DNA from: Heloderma charlesbogerti
Lineage: Eukaryota > Chordata > Lepidosauria > Squamata > Helodermatidae
Length of the DNA: 64,000 bases
Reading direction: 5' to 3'
NCBI GenBank assembly: GCA_026122225.1
Contig: JANEZZ010002879.1
Location: 347,556 to 411,555 of the forward strand
Position 1 is the stretch's first letter. Each line of letters opens with the position of its first letter. A program made the translations under genes and the position numbers. Positions 11,445 to 22,466 of this stretch are shown here, in pieces. The notes below the pieces were generated by a model. It was not told where the DNA came from and did no database searches. It worked only from the letters and a program-made list of their open reading frames with translations.

Positions 11445-11788
11445 TAGGGATGTCAGAGAAATCCACTGCGGATTTAAATGACGCCGGATTTTTGGAAATC
11501 CAGCCTCAGGAATCTGCAGTGGATTGGGACCACTTACCTCTGCTCCAGGAGGACTGGAGGCGAAATGGTAATTGGCTGCTTCTTGCCTGCCAGAGCCATT
11601 CGCCTCCTCCCTGTCCCTGCTGATCTCCATGCCTTTTATTTTTTTCTTTAAAGGTGATCGGCAGGATGTGCCCATAGACGTAGACACAAATAGAGTCACA
11701 AATCTTGCATTTCAGTCTATGTGTCCATAGGCTGGCTTATACGCAAGATTCATGGCTCTATTTTGCATATAAGTCTATGGGCACATCC
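11445..11788. mobile_element. Older hAT-like relic with terminal hairpin
   Basis: Begins TAGGGATGTCAGAGAAAT, like the beta end but diverged, with an internal stem (GCCGGATTTTTGGAAATCCAGCC type) near 11480. A second inverted repeat has 17-bp arms at 11663-11679 and 11773-11789 (AGGATGTGCCCATAGAC and its complement). The right arm abuts the next element, so no target duplication can be read. Confidence 0.45.
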
Positions 11789-12715
11789 TAGGGATGTACG
11801 AATTGTGTACCTTCCATGCCGCTTGACTTCCAGTTTGTGGCCAGTGCTCCATACTGTCATTTGCAAGCTGCCAGAATTCTCCTATTTTTTTTCCACTCCA
11901 AGAATTACGAAGATAAATCCATGCTGACAGCTGTAATTCCGGTGCCCAGCCATCTCCGTGAGTCTGCATAACGTCCGTAAGAAAGGCTATTTTTCGTAGA
12001 TATTTACGTATATTTTCCCCTGCCCTGAGATGTGCAGTAATTACTTTCAGCCAAAACACTTCCTCCTCCTCAGGGCTTCCCAAAACAAGGCTGTCCTAGT
12101 TGTGCCCAAGCGATGCACTCTTTATTTAAAGCAACGCTGTTTGAAAGAAAGAAAAAAACCTTTTAAAATGACCATGCCAGTCTAGAGCTTTGCACGAGGT
12201 ATTATTCCCCCTGCTAGGCTTTCTATTTCCACATCCAGCATTGTTGTTGACATTGTGAGGCTAAAATGGAGAGGAGAACCAGCTCTGTGCATGTTTACTC
12301 AGAACTAAGTCTTATTGAGTTCAATGCGACTTACTCCTACACATGTCAGCACCCCATTTGCCCCCAGCTCAGCTTTGTATTTCCACATCCAGCTCATGAT
12401 CAAACCTGTTAGTTATCTCACTGGGTGACTTTGGGCTGGACTCTAACCACTACATCATACTTCTGTTATATGAAACTCTTGAAGAAAAAGAGACAGTATA
12501 ATGGGAAGTTCATTCTGAAGCAGTCACACTTGTACAAATGCAGCATGAAGGGAAAGATCAGCAACCTTCTCTTTGTTTGAATAAAAAGCACACTCTGCAC
12601 ATGCTCAGGGAATGGACAAAATGAGGAATAAACATACCAGGGAATATGAAGAACTATATTCTTCCATTATGTGTGTGTGTGGGGGGAATCTCCCTCAATC
12701 CAGCTGTTCCCTGGG
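11789..12715 (+). mobile_element. Arm of a large palindromic hAT-like element
   Basis: Begins TAGGGATGTACGAATTG and is collinear with 18186-18438 plus 19048-19430. Its inner two thirds are also the reverse complement of about 20060-20614. It carries TTTTCGTAGATATTTACGTA, CAAAACACTTCCTCC and TTTCCACATCCAGC landmarks. The CCTGAGAT at 12024-12031 is the uninterrupted counterpart of the site where the composite copy was hit by another element. Only one arm is present, so the second was lost or never copied. Confidence 0.7.
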
Positions 12716-12728
12716 GGGAAAAAAAATG

Positions 12729-13343
12729 ATTCGGGGTGGGTTTAAAAAAAAAAAACGCGTACGCAAAGGGTGGCGGCTATGGCCGCCGCCATTTGCATTC
12801 CTTCTTTTTACCATCTTAATCTATGTAAATATTTATGTAGACTATGATGGCGAAAATCACGAGGAAAGCAAATAGCGTAGCAGGCACTATTTGCGTCCCC
12901 TTTTTATTCACCGTTTTAGCCTACGTAAAGATTTACGCAGATAAAGACGGTAAAAAGAAAGAACATAAGGGACGAGACTTATCTGGGGCGGATCTTCCAG
13001 GTAGCGGCGGCTCCGGCGGCCGTGGCAGCCACAGGGGGCAGTCTTCCAACTGGCTGCCGCAGCTGCCATTTCCAGGCTTGTGAAAAAAAAAAAGACATGA
13101 TAGGCTATGTAAAGATTTACGTAGCCTATCATGGCTAGATTTAAAAAAAAAGAATAAAAGACGTGATAGGCTACATAAATCTTTACGTAGCCTATCATGG
13201 TTTGGGGTGGGTTTTAAAAAAAAATGCGTACGCAAATGGCGGTGGCTATGGCTGCTGCCATTTCCGTTCCTTCTTTTTACCGTCTTAAGCTACGTAAATA
13301 TTTACGTAGACTATGACAGCAAAAATTAAGGGGAACGCAAATC
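12729..13343. mobile_element. Truncated modular hAT core, both ends missing
   Basis: Core modules are typical: GCGTACGC, a GGTGGCGGC...GCCGCC pair, AAATATTTA hairpins and GATAGGCTA hairpins at about 13097-13200. The terminal TAGGGATG sequences are absent on both sides, and a beta-type arm (GGGCGGATCTTCC) sits internally at about 12970-13060 directly against core sequence. It is a rearranged or doubly truncated copy. Confidence 0.75.
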
Positions 13344-13406
13344 CAACATCAAAAAAGCCAAATACAACAGATAATCCAACACCAAAAAAGCAAAATACAA
13401 CAGATA
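13341..13406. repeat. Two-copy 33-bp tandem repeat
   Basis: Two adjacent units start ATCCAACAYCAAAAAAGC and end AATACAACAGATA, with two mismatches. They sit at the broken right edge of the preceding hAT core, so the duplication may date from the event that truncated it. Confidence 0.8.
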
Positions 13407-13527
13407 AGCAAATATGGGAGACCTTCCCCTCACCCCACCCCCAAAACAAACACAATAAACAAGAACGAGGGCTATGCGCAGACTCCCCACTTCACTTCAG
13501 ATACTGCTTCAGACCTTGCAAAGCAGC

Positions 13528-13808
13528 TAGGGATGGCAGAGAATTCCGCCACGGATCTCAATGAGGCCGAATGCCAGTGCATTTGCCCCCCCAAAATCTG
13601 TGGCAGAATGGCCTGCCACCCCCCCGCCACCTCGCGGATCCTCCCCAGGACGAGACTTACCTGGGGTGGATCTTCCGGGCGGTGGCGGCTCCAGCGGCAG
13701 CTTCGGCGGCGGCGGCTACAGCAACTGGTCTTCCAACTGGCTGCTGCCGCTGCCTTTTGCAGTCTGGAGTTGTTTTTTTGTTTTTTTTACAATACGTGAT
13801 AGGCTACT
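13528..13808 (+). mobile_element. Right-truncated modular hAT element, beta end
   Basis: Starts TAGGGATGGCAGAG with a full beta arm (GAGGCCGAATGCC, GAGACTTACCTGGGG, GGCGGCGGC). It stops a few bases into the first hairpin (ACGTGATAGGCTAC) at about 13808. The rest of the core and the right end are missing. Confidence 0.8.
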
Positions 13809-13906
13809 TACTCAGTAGTTTCTGTGCTAGGTGGAGTTACAATTTGATTTTTTCAACAGAAACTCTCAAAGCAAAGAGCTATAACTTTTCATTGCTGCCA
13901 CAGAAG

Positions 13907-14705
13907 TAGGGATGTACAAAATTGGCCTTACCCGGCTCTGCCGGGTTCCGCTGGGGGGGGAGGCGCTCTGTCCCTCCCCCCGGAATCCTCGCCGGCCAGC
14001 CGGCTCTGCTCTGCAAGGATTCCACGGAGCCGCCGGCCGGCTCCGCCGGCAGCCGGACATCCGGCCGCTGGCTAGCAGGGACGCAAATGGCAGCGGCCAT
14101 AGCCGCCGCCGTTTGCGTCCCTGTAGTCAGCCGTGATAGGCTAGGTAAATCTTTACGTAGCCTATCACGTCTGACTTAAAAAAAACCCAAAGTGCGCATA
14201 TGCAAATGGCGGCGGCTATGGCTGCCGCCATTTGCGTTCCTTATTTTGGGCCATCGTAGTCTACGTAAATATTTACGTAGACTAAGACGGCGAAAATAAG
14301 GGGAACACAAATAGCGTAGCGGACGCTATTTGCGTTCTCCCTTATTTTTGCAGCCTTAGTCTACGTTAATATTTACGTAGACTACGATGGCCCAAAATAA
14401 GGAACGCAAATGGCCGCAGCCATAGCCGCCGCCATTTGCGTACACGTGTTGTTGTTGTTTTTTAAAGTCAGACATGATAGGCTATGTAAGTCTTTACGTA
14501 CCCTATCACGTCTTTTTTCTTTTTCTTTTTTAAACACTGGAAATGGCAGCAGCAGCCGGTTGGAAGATCCGCCCCAGGTAAGTCTTGTCCCGGGGGTGGA
14601 TCCGCGGGGGGGCGGGGGGGCAGGCCGTTCCGCCACATTCGGTGGGCTGAATGCACTGGTATTCGGCCTCACTGAGATCCGTGGCAGAATTCTCTGCCAT
14701 CCCTA
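13907..14705 (+). mobile_element. Modular palindromic hAT element, delta/beta type
   Basis: Ends TAGGGATGTACAAA and CCATCCCTA. The flanks CACAGAAG and AACAAAAG match at 6 of 8. The left delta arm has GGCGCTCTGTCC and paired GCCGGCCGGC-type blocks. The core is clean: a GCAAATGGC...GCCGCC pair at 14080-14125, a hairpin at about 14130-14170, the AAATATTTACGTAGACTA series at 14255-14390, and the mirrored modules up to 14515. The right beta arm carries CAGGTAAGTCTTGTCCCGG. Confidence 0.85.
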
Positions 14706-14971
14706 AACAAAAGTGCATGAAATTTTGGGACCTCTCAGCCCCCATGGAGGGGATTTGACATGTCAAGTTTCATACAGTTTGGCCCAGTAGTTTTTATGCT
14801 AGGTGCAGATAAAATGTGCTGTTCTCAGAAACTCAAACCAAAGGTCATAAAGGGATAATCAGAGAAGTTAGGTGTTTAAGTGGTGATCAGGAGGAGGTCA
14901 CTATCCCTAATCTCTGTTGTATGTTTCTTTGAAGTGCAAATAACCTCTGTTCCCTAGTACTACTAAATTTG
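14706..14971 (+). repeat. Copy 1 of an inverted duplication (partner 26344-26609)
   Basis: The reverse complement of 26344-26609 is nearly identical, including ATGCAC, CCCCATGGAGGGGATTTGAC, GCTAGGTGCAGATAAAATGTG and GGTCATAAAGGGATAATC. Both copies are joined at the same base to a beta hAT end, so the duplicated unit probably includes part of the neighbouring element. It could instead be an unrecognised interspersed repeat that already carried the insertion. Confidence 0.8.
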
Positions 14972-15310
14972 ATTATCTGGGGCCAGACAATGGACTTCCA
15001 ATTTGCCAGCTTGGACTTAAGAGATGGTTGATTCATGCAACTACCCTGTGGTAAAAACTTGCTGGATTTCTAAAGTCTGGTAAGTTTGATATGCCTAGCA
15101 CCATCTTTTCTAAATCCATATAACTTCCTTCTCACTCTCTCTGAAGTTCTCTGATTTTAACAGTAGGGGTGCTGGAGAAATCTGCAATGGATTCAAGACC
15201 CCAAAGATACCTCATATTGGGCTGGCTTGCTTTACTACACAGTGGAGTATTATTTAAATAATAGATGTAATGCCATTATAGATGTAGTGCTTTGCTTAAC
15301 CACAACAGAA
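14972..15310. other. Unassigned sequence with an older hAT-like end
   Basis: A TAGGGGTGCTGGAGAAATC string at about 15164 resembles the old ends at 8738 and 11445. No matching end or gene was seen. Confidence 0.3.
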
Positions 15311-15318
15311 GCACGTAG

Positions 15319-16228
15319 TAGGGATGTACGAAAGTTCCACCACGGATCTCAGAGAGGCCGAATGCCAGCGCATTCAGCCCCCCAAAATCGGTGGCAGAAC
15401 GGCCCGCCCCCCCAGACGGGACTTACCTTGGGTGGATCTTCCTGGTGGCAGCAGCTGCAGTGGCAGTGGTTCGGCGGCGGTTCGGCGGTGGCTGCTGCGG
15501 CGGCCGGTCTTCCGTCCGGCTGCCGCCGCCGCCATTTCCAGGTTAAAACAAAAAACAAAACAAAAAACGTGATCGGCTACATAAAGATTTACGTAGCCTA
15601 TCACGGCTAGATTTTAAATAACACCGTGATAGGCTACGTAAATGTTTACATAGCCTATCATGGCTGACTTAAAAACAAAAACAAAAAAACATGCATACGC
15701 AAATGGCGGCGGCCATGGCCGCCCCATTTGTGTTCCTTATTTTGGCACGTCTTAGTCTATGTAAACATTTACATAGACTAAGACAGCGAAAATAAGGGGA
15801 ACTCAAATAGTGTAGACTCTACACTATTTGTGTTCCCCTTATTTTCGCCGTCTTAGTCTACGTAAATGTTTACGTAGACTAAGACGTGCCAAAATAAGGA
15901 ACGCAAATGGTGGCTGCCGTGGCCGCCACCATTTGCGTATGCGCATTTTTTTTTTTTTTAATCAGCCATGATAGGTTACATAAACATTTACGTAGCCTAT
16001 CACTGCTGACTGCAGGGACGCAAACGGCGGTGGCTACGGCTGCCACCATTTGCATCCCTGCTAGCCAGCGGCCGGATGTCCGGCTGCTGGTGGAGCCAGC
16101 TGGCAGCTCCGCAGAATCGCTGCGGAGCACAGCCGGCTGGCCAGAATTCCAGGGGGGGAGGAACGGAGCACCTCCCCCCCTACCATCTGCATAATCCCCA
16201 AAAGGTAAGTGATTTTTGTACATCCCTA
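15319..16228 (+). mobile_element. Modular palindromic hAT element, beta/delta type
   Basis: TAGGGATGTACGAAAG...CATCCCTA with flanks GCACGTAG (15311-15318) and GCACATAG (16229-16236), 7 of 8 identical and differing only at a CpG. Both arms keep an outward GGTAAGT. The core at 15567-16010 is symmetric: hairpins, an AAATGGCGGCGGCC pair, GTCTTAGTCTA hairpins, and a GTGTAGACTCTACAC centre near 15812-15826. Confidence 0.9.
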
Positions 16229-17974
16229 GCACATAGACCCAGGCACACAAATGCAAAAGAAAAGCAAATACAGAACTATCTAAAAGCAAAGAAAAGGGTT
16301 TATATTTCCTTTTTTTTAAGGGAAAAGATATAGAGTTCAAACATGGGAAGGGAAGGAATACAGCAATTGAGAAGGGGAGGAGCCAAGAACAAAGAAAAGA
16401 AAGTACTTTTTAATATATACGTGTGTGTGTGTGTGTGTTTTAAGGATCTAGCTGAAAAACTATGAAGAAAGAGTGGGAAAGAATACCCCCACACACACAT
16501 TCATATACACCACAGAGCTAGCCAAATAACTTCAGAACTCTCTCCAATAACACCACCAGATCTCTCTCTTGCAGTGAGCAAACACAGGCTTTTGTCTCCA
16601 ATATATCCAGTATCCCCCCATCTCTCCACCACTGTCACTGATTGGAGACTGCTGGGTTTTGTTCAGCCCTAATTTGGCAACTACAGTTGCCATTCACCAA
16701 AGCTCCCTCCCTCCTCCTCCTCTCCCCTTCCTCCTCCCTGATCTTTCTCAAGTTGATACATTTTCGAGGCAGGCTCTCTGGGTTTCAGAAGGCATCAGAA
16801 TAGTTCCAAATCTCCAAGGCAGACCGAGGAGCTTCATCGGTGACCCACTTCACTTTGGAGTGCTGCGGCGCTGGTCTGATTTGCTTCTGATTGCACCGAG
16901 GCACCCCCAAAGCACCACGGTTCACTTTGGGATTCGGATTTGGCACCAAAGCGATGCATAGTCCTAAAAAATAAACCCTTCCACTGTAGGGATGCATGAC
17001 AAATACCTTTCAGTTCATTTTTAATTGGAATTTCACCAGTTCGCTTCTTCCAGACTAAACACAGATTTGAGCACAGTCTGCAACCAAAGTTCATATATTT
17101 CCTCCTGTGCAAAGTAATTTACAGACCAAAAGAAAATAAAGGGGGGGGGGAGTTTGATAGCATGCATACATTGGAAAAATTTGCATGAAAATGTCTACCT
17201 TTGAAAAATGCTCATAAATGCACTTTAATCAATGGGAGAATAATGTGTTGATTTGAAGATGTGCATGATTGATGTGTACATTTTGAAAAACATGTATGAA
17301 AATAGACATTGATTTTGATGTGAAAAGAAAAGAACAAAGCTCAGAATATGATAGAGACTTGAGTTGCATTGAGTTTTGAGACAGAACTGTGAAAACTTTG
17401 GCAAGCTCAGATTTTGATGAGCTCAGATGTTGCTGATTCACACATTTATTGGTGGGATCAGGAGCAGGGCATTCATTGAGAATCTGAGTGGTCAGGTACA
17501 TTCATATGGAATGAGACATCCTTGTCCCAACCATTTAGGGTGTGATCACATGGGGATAGTCAGCAGCTTCTGAAGTCAGAGGCTGCTGAGTATCCAATGC
17601 AGGGTAGCTGTAGCACAGAGGCGATCCTCACCTCTTTGCTCCAGCTGCCTGACATTTTTGGCTAGATGGCCAGTTTCAGCTGTCTAGCCACACTTTGGGG
17701 ACAGGGGAGGGAAGGAGGCTGCATGGCACATGGGAAGCTGCATAACGTGGCTTCCTTGGTCTCCTCCCCTCCCTGCTCTTGGGACTGCTCCTTTTCGCCA
17801 TCTCCATGCTCTGTTTCCAAGCACGGAGACGTAGCCAGTGTGAAGAGAACTGTGTCAGCTATAAGGCGGTGGGAAGGGGTGGGGAGTGTGGTTTCTGGGA
17901 ACCGCATTCGGAGCCCTGGCTTCGACCCTGGTTCCCAGAAACCAGAAAATCCCATGGCCCTTTAGAGAGTGTTA
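16229..17974. other. Unassigned sequence
   Basis: It contains a (GT)n run near 16422-16438. A TAGGGATGCATGAC hAT-like end at about 16987 is followed by AT-rich AAAATTTGCATGAAAAT sequence like that at 61.7 kb. A diffuse stretch at 17.5-17.95 kb is unassigned. No right end, target duplication or gene could be assigned. Confidence 0.3.
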
Positions 17975-18177
17975 AAGGTCATAACCAGCATTTTTAATTG
18001 GGCTCAGCATTGGACAGGGAGCCAATGAAGCTGACATCTAATGTAGTCATATGAACCAAAAAAAAAAAAAAACTTGGTCAGCTCTAGCTGCAGCATTTTG
18101 TACCCCTTGAAGTTTCTGGATGTTTTCCAGCAGCAGCCCCATCTACAGTTCATTGCAGTAATACAAGCTGGATGTAG
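17975..18177 (-). mobile_element. L2-like LINE fragment, left part
   Basis: On the minus strand it is collinear with part of the L2-like LINE at 42.66-42.87 kb: AAAGGTCA, an ACC/GTAAC block, the TGTACC...GCAGC stretch, and ATTGCAGTAATACAAGC against ATTACAGTAGTCTAAAC. It appears to resume at about 22613, beyond the hAT complex, so the L2 fragment was probably the original target. Confidence 0.5.
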
Positions 18178-18438
18178 CTAAGACATAGGGATGTACGAAT
18201 TGTGTACCTTCCGTGCTGCTTGACTTCCGCAGTTTGTGGCCAGCGCTCCGTATGGACCGTACCATCGTTCAGAAGCCCTCGGAATTCTCCTCTTTTTTTC
18301 CGCTCTGAAAATTACGAAGATAAATCCATAATGACAACCATAATTCTGGTGCCCAGCCATCTCCGTGAGTCTGCATAACTTCCATAAGAAAGGCTATTTT
18401 TCGTAGATATTTATGTATTTTTTCCCCTGCCCTGAGAC

Positions 18439-19039
18439 TAGGGGTGCACGAAACCCACTTACCTGGTCTCACAGCTTTTCATGGTGGGGGGGAGGCACTT
18501 CACTGCTCTCCCCCCGAAGTTCAGGCCGGGGGGGGGAGGCTTCCTGCCTCGCCCGACCAAAATTCAGGCCGGGGGGGAGGCTTCCCGCCTCGCCCAGCCG
18601 AAATTCAGGCCGGGGAGGAGGCGCCTCGCCTCGCCCGGCCGCAAAATTAATTTTTTTAAAAAAAAACGCCCCCGTGATAGGCTACGTGACGATTAACGTA
18701 GCCTATCATGGCTGACTTTGCAAATCTTGCCATGATAGGCTATGTTAATCGTCACGTAGCCTATCACGGGGGCGTTTTTTTTTTTTTTTAGTTTTATTGG
18801 AATGGCGGCTGCGGCAGCCGGTCGAAAGATTGGCTGCCGCCCCCACCCCTGACGAAGACCCGACGAACCGCCGCCGGGACCCACCGCCGGGAGGGACATT
18901 CGGCAAAGGTAAGTCCCGTCCCGGGGGCGGTGCGGGGGTGGGGGGGGCGGAGAATTTCTCCCCGAAACTTGTTCGGGGGGCCGAACATGTTGGCGCTCGG
19001 CCTCCCGAAGTTTCGGGGAGAAATTCTCCGCCAACCCTA
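18439..19039 (+). mobile_element. Modular palindromic hAT element nested in composite, alpha/gamma type
   Basis: TAGGGGTGCACG...CCAACCCTA flanked by the exact duplication CCTGAGAC (18431-18438 and 19040-19047). The related arm at 12024-12031 has a single CCTGAGAT in the same context, so the pre-insertion state is visible. Both ends keep GGTAAGT facing outward. The core is reduced to two GATAGGCTACGT hairpins (18674-18770) without the AATAAGG modules, making it a short-form member. Confidence 0.95.
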
Positions 19040-19499
19040 CCTGAGACGTGCAGTAATTACTTTCAGCCAAAACACTTCCTCCTCCTCGGGGCTTCCCAAA
19101 ACAAGGCTGTCCTAGGTGTGCCTGAGCTGTCTAGTCACACTCTTCGTTTAAAGCAATGCTGTTTTGAAGAAAGAAAAAACCTTTTAAAATGACCATGCCA
19201 GTCTGGAGCCCTGCACAAGGTATTATTCCCCCTGCTAGGCTTTATATTTCCACATCCAGCGTTGTCTGAGATAACTAACAGGAGGTTTGATCATGAGCTG
19301 GATGTGGAAATACAAAGCTGAGCTGGGGGCAAGTGGGGTGCTGACATGTGTAGGAGTAAGTCACATTGAACTCAGTAAGACTTACTTCTGAGTAGACATG
19401 CACAGAGTTGGTTCTCCTCTCCACTCAGCTTTGTATTTCCACATCCAGTTCATTATCAAACCTACTGTTAGTTATCTCAGAAGACCCTTGGGTGAATGC

Positions 19500-20051
19500 G
19501 GGGGGGGGGGTGATGTCAGGGTGGAAACTGAGCCTATAGAACCCCAGAACAGTTTTGATTCTGAGGAGGATCAGCAATCCATGGGAGAGGAGCAAGCTCA
19601 TCCCTCACAGGCACAGCAGCTGGCAGAGATTCCTCCTGCCAGCATTCCTGAGATAGATAGTGACCCTGGCAGTGAGAAAGTGCAGTAGGGGGTCTTGCTA
19701 GATGCTCAATGCAGACACAGGGAGCAACGAGCGATGGAGGGCGCGGAAAGGAAGTGTAGCACCCGTCTGGGGCGCAAACAAGGGTCGCATCCCATGGACC
19801 CAAGGGAAAGAGGGAGGATCTCTCCCTAACCCATAAGTTCAGGATCTTCAAGTGATTCTCCTTCAAACGGGGACCAACTGCCTACCCGGAGCATAGGCTA
19901 CTCCGCTGTTCATTGCTTAGTTGCTGGTGATTAGCATCTGAAAGAGTCATTAAGTTGTAAAAGGATTAAATCCTTGAAAAGAATCCTTTTGTCTGTGTCT
20001 TGAGTTGGCTACCGGAGTGTACTGAAAGAGGCCACTAGGGCGCTCCTGACA
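19500..20051 (+). repeat. LTR-like block inside the composite element
   Basis: The block runs from about TGATGTCAGGG to CTCCTGACAGG and interrupts the palindrome centre of the composite. Its last part (AAAAGGATTAAATCC, CTTTTGTCTGTGTCTTG) resembles 10890-11005. A 96-codon frame at 19398-19688 is acidic and serine-rich with no family I recognise, and probably not a gene. Boundaries are approximate. Confidence 0.4.
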
Positions 20052-20622
20052 GGTTTCCAGGGAACAGCTGGATTGAGGGAGATTCCACACACACACACAT
20101 AATGGAAGAATATAGTTCTTCGTATTCCCTGGTATGTTTATTCCTCATTTTGTCCATTCCCTGAGCATGTGCAGAGTGTGCTTTTTATTCAAACAAAGAG
20201 AAGGTTGCTCATCTTTCCCTTCATGCTGCATTTGTACAAGTGTGACTGCTTCAGAAAGAACTTTCCATTATACTGTCTCTTTTTCTCCATGAGTTTCATA
20301 ACAGAAGTATGATATAGTGGTTAGAGTCCAGCCCAAAGTCACTCAGTCTGTGAGATAACTAACAGGAGGTTTGATCATGAGCTGGATGTGGAAATACAAA
20401 GCTGAGCTGGGGGCAAGTAGGGTGCTGACGTGTGAAGGAGTAAGTCGCATTGAACTCAATAAGGCTTACTTCTGAGTAGACATGCACAGAGTTGGTTCTC
20501 CTCTCCATTTTAGCCTCAGAATGTCAACAACAATGCTGAATGTGGACATATAAAGCTTAGCAGGGAGAATAATACCTCGTGCAGGGCTCCAGACCGGCAT
20601 GGTCATTTTAAAAGGTTTTTTC

Positions 20623-21502
20623 TAGGGATGGCAGAGAATTTCGCCATGGATTCCAGTGAGTGGCCATGGAATCCATGGTGGAACGGACTCCTGTCCCCCG
20701 CCCCCCCATGGAATCCCCTGGATGGAATTTACCTGGGGTGGATACGGCGGATTCGGTGGCGGTGGCGGTCCTGTGGCCGCCATTGCCGACCCTCAAGCTG
20801 TGATAGGCTACGTAAGAACTTATGTAGCCTATCACGGCTAACCCCCTCCCAAAAAACAGCGTATGCAAATGGTGGCTATGGCGGCCGTCATTTGCATTCC
20901 CTATTTTTCGCCGTTCTAGCCTACGTAAATATTTACGTAGGCAATTATGGTGGGAAAAAAGGGGACTGCAAATAGCGTAGTGGGTGCTATTTGCGTTCTT
21001 TTTTTTTCTGCTATTTTATCGTACGTAAATATTTACATAGGCTTTTATGGGAAAAAAGAAAAGAAAAGCAAATAGCGCCCACTACACTATTTGCGGTTCC
21101 CTTTTTTCGTCATAATTGCCTACATAAATATTTACGTAGGCTAGAACGGCGAAAAATAGGGAACGCAATTGGCGGCCACCATAGCCACCACCACTTGCAT
21201 ACGCCGTTTTTTGGGGGGGGGCATGCCGTGATAATCTACATAAGTATGTATGTAGCCTATCATGGCAGCCTGGAAGGATGCAAATGGCAGCTGCCATTTG
21301 CATCCAAAGCAGCCCATCTGCGGCCGGCCCTGGCTGGCAGCTCCGCGGAGCTGCCGCAGAGCAGAGTCAGCTGGGCAGGATTCCGGGGGAGAGGACCAGA
21401 TCGCCTCCCCACCGTCGAGGATTCTGGGGAGAGGGATGGAGTGCCTTCCCCCCCCCAGTGGATGCCCCAATCAGAACCAGGTAAGTGATTCGTACATCCC
21501 TA
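20623..21502 (+). mobile_element. Modular palindromic hAT element nested in composite, beta/delta type
   Basis: TAGGGATGGCAGAG...CATCCCTA flanked by GTTTTTTC (20615-20622) and GTGTTTTC (21503-21510), 7 of 8. Uninterrupted relatives (12150-12175 in reverse complement, 48.03 kb) read GGTTTTTTTCTTTC or similar, confirming the site. The core contains a long symmetric series with AAATATTTACGTAGGC hairpins. The beta arm is divergent (GGATTCCAGTGAGTGGCC). Confidence 0.9.
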
Positions 21503-21899
21503 GTGTTTTCTTTCTTTAAAACAGCGTTGCTTTAAACAAAGAGTGCATCACTCAGGCACACCTAGGACAGCCTTGTTTTGGGAAGCCGCTAGGAGGAGGA
21601 AGTGTTTTGGCTGAAAGTAAACAGAGACGGAGGATTTCAATTGAAAAAGAACACCCACAAATAGGCGGTGAGCACAATTTTTTTTTAAAGTATGAATTTA
21701 TTATCAGAATATACTACCTTGCATTTTTATTTACGAAAATTTCATGACTCTGTACGGATGACAACAAAAGCTGCATGACTTCTGGTTCTGCAGGACCTCA
21801 TGGTGCCATTCCTCAGAGGATTCCGTGGCATGGACTAAAGGGAATTCAATCCCATTTCAGTCCATGGCGGAATTCTCTGCCATCCCTACTAAGGCTGCA

Positions 21900-22460
21900 T
21901 AGGGATGTATGAAACACTTACCTGGTTTCGTCCAGGGACATCTGCGGTGGGAGGGAGGCACTCCATCCCTCCCCCCAAAATCCTTGATGGGGGGGAGGTG
22001 ATCCTTTCCTCCAACCCGGAATCCTGCCCAGCCTGCTCCGCTCCACAGCCAGGACGTGGTGCCCCTGGCCGGGCCAACCTGCAGTGGGGTCTCCAGCTGC
22101 TGCCGGGCTGCTGCAGACACAAATGGTGTCCTGAGTAGGGGATGCCATTTGCATCCCTATGGTAGCCCATGATAGGCTACGTAAATATTCACATAGCTTA
22201 TCACAGGCTACCATAGGAACACAAATGGCGTCCCCTACTCAGGACGCCATTTGCATCTGCAGCAGCCCGGCAACAGCCAGAGCTGCTGCCGCTGCCGGAG
22301 GCACCACCGGAGCCAGAGCCACAGCCAAGTAGGCTCCGTTTCGTGGGGCTTTCGCGGGGTGGTGGGGCAGGTTGCTCCATTCTGCCACAGATTCCGAGGG
22401 GCCAAATTCACTGGAATTCGGCCCCCCTGGGATCCGTGGTGGAATTGTCTAACACCCCTA
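21900..22460 (+). mobile_element. Short modular hAT element, delta/beta type
   Basis: TAGGGATGTATGAAAC...AACACCCCTA. It has only one internal hairpin, GTAGCCCATGATAGGC...GGCTACCATAGG (22152-22215), flanked by ACAAATGGTGTCC and its complement. The same short architecture occurs at 36310-36838. The right flank is CTAAGGCA (22461-22468). On the left, CTAAGGCTGCA (21889-21899) equals that octamer with a 3-bp insertion, so it seems to have used the same target octamer as the composite beside it. Confidence 0.75.
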
Positions 22461-22466
22461 CTAAGG

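Larger units (their letters stand above)
18186..21888. mobile_element. Composite palindromic hAT-like element
   Basis: The left end, TAGGGATGTACGAATTG, matches 11789. The right end, CCATCCCTA, closes an inverted second arm: both arms share TTACTTTCAGCC, CAAAACACTTCCTCC and ACCTTTTAAAATGACC in opposite orientation. The flanking octamers CTAAGACA (18178-18185) and CTAAGGCT (21889-21896) match at 6 of 8. Three blocks are internal: a modular hAT element in each arm (18439-19039 and 20623-21502) and an LTR-like block in the centre (about 19500-20051). Without them the element would be roughly 1.7 kb. No transposase frame was seen. Confidence 0.65.
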
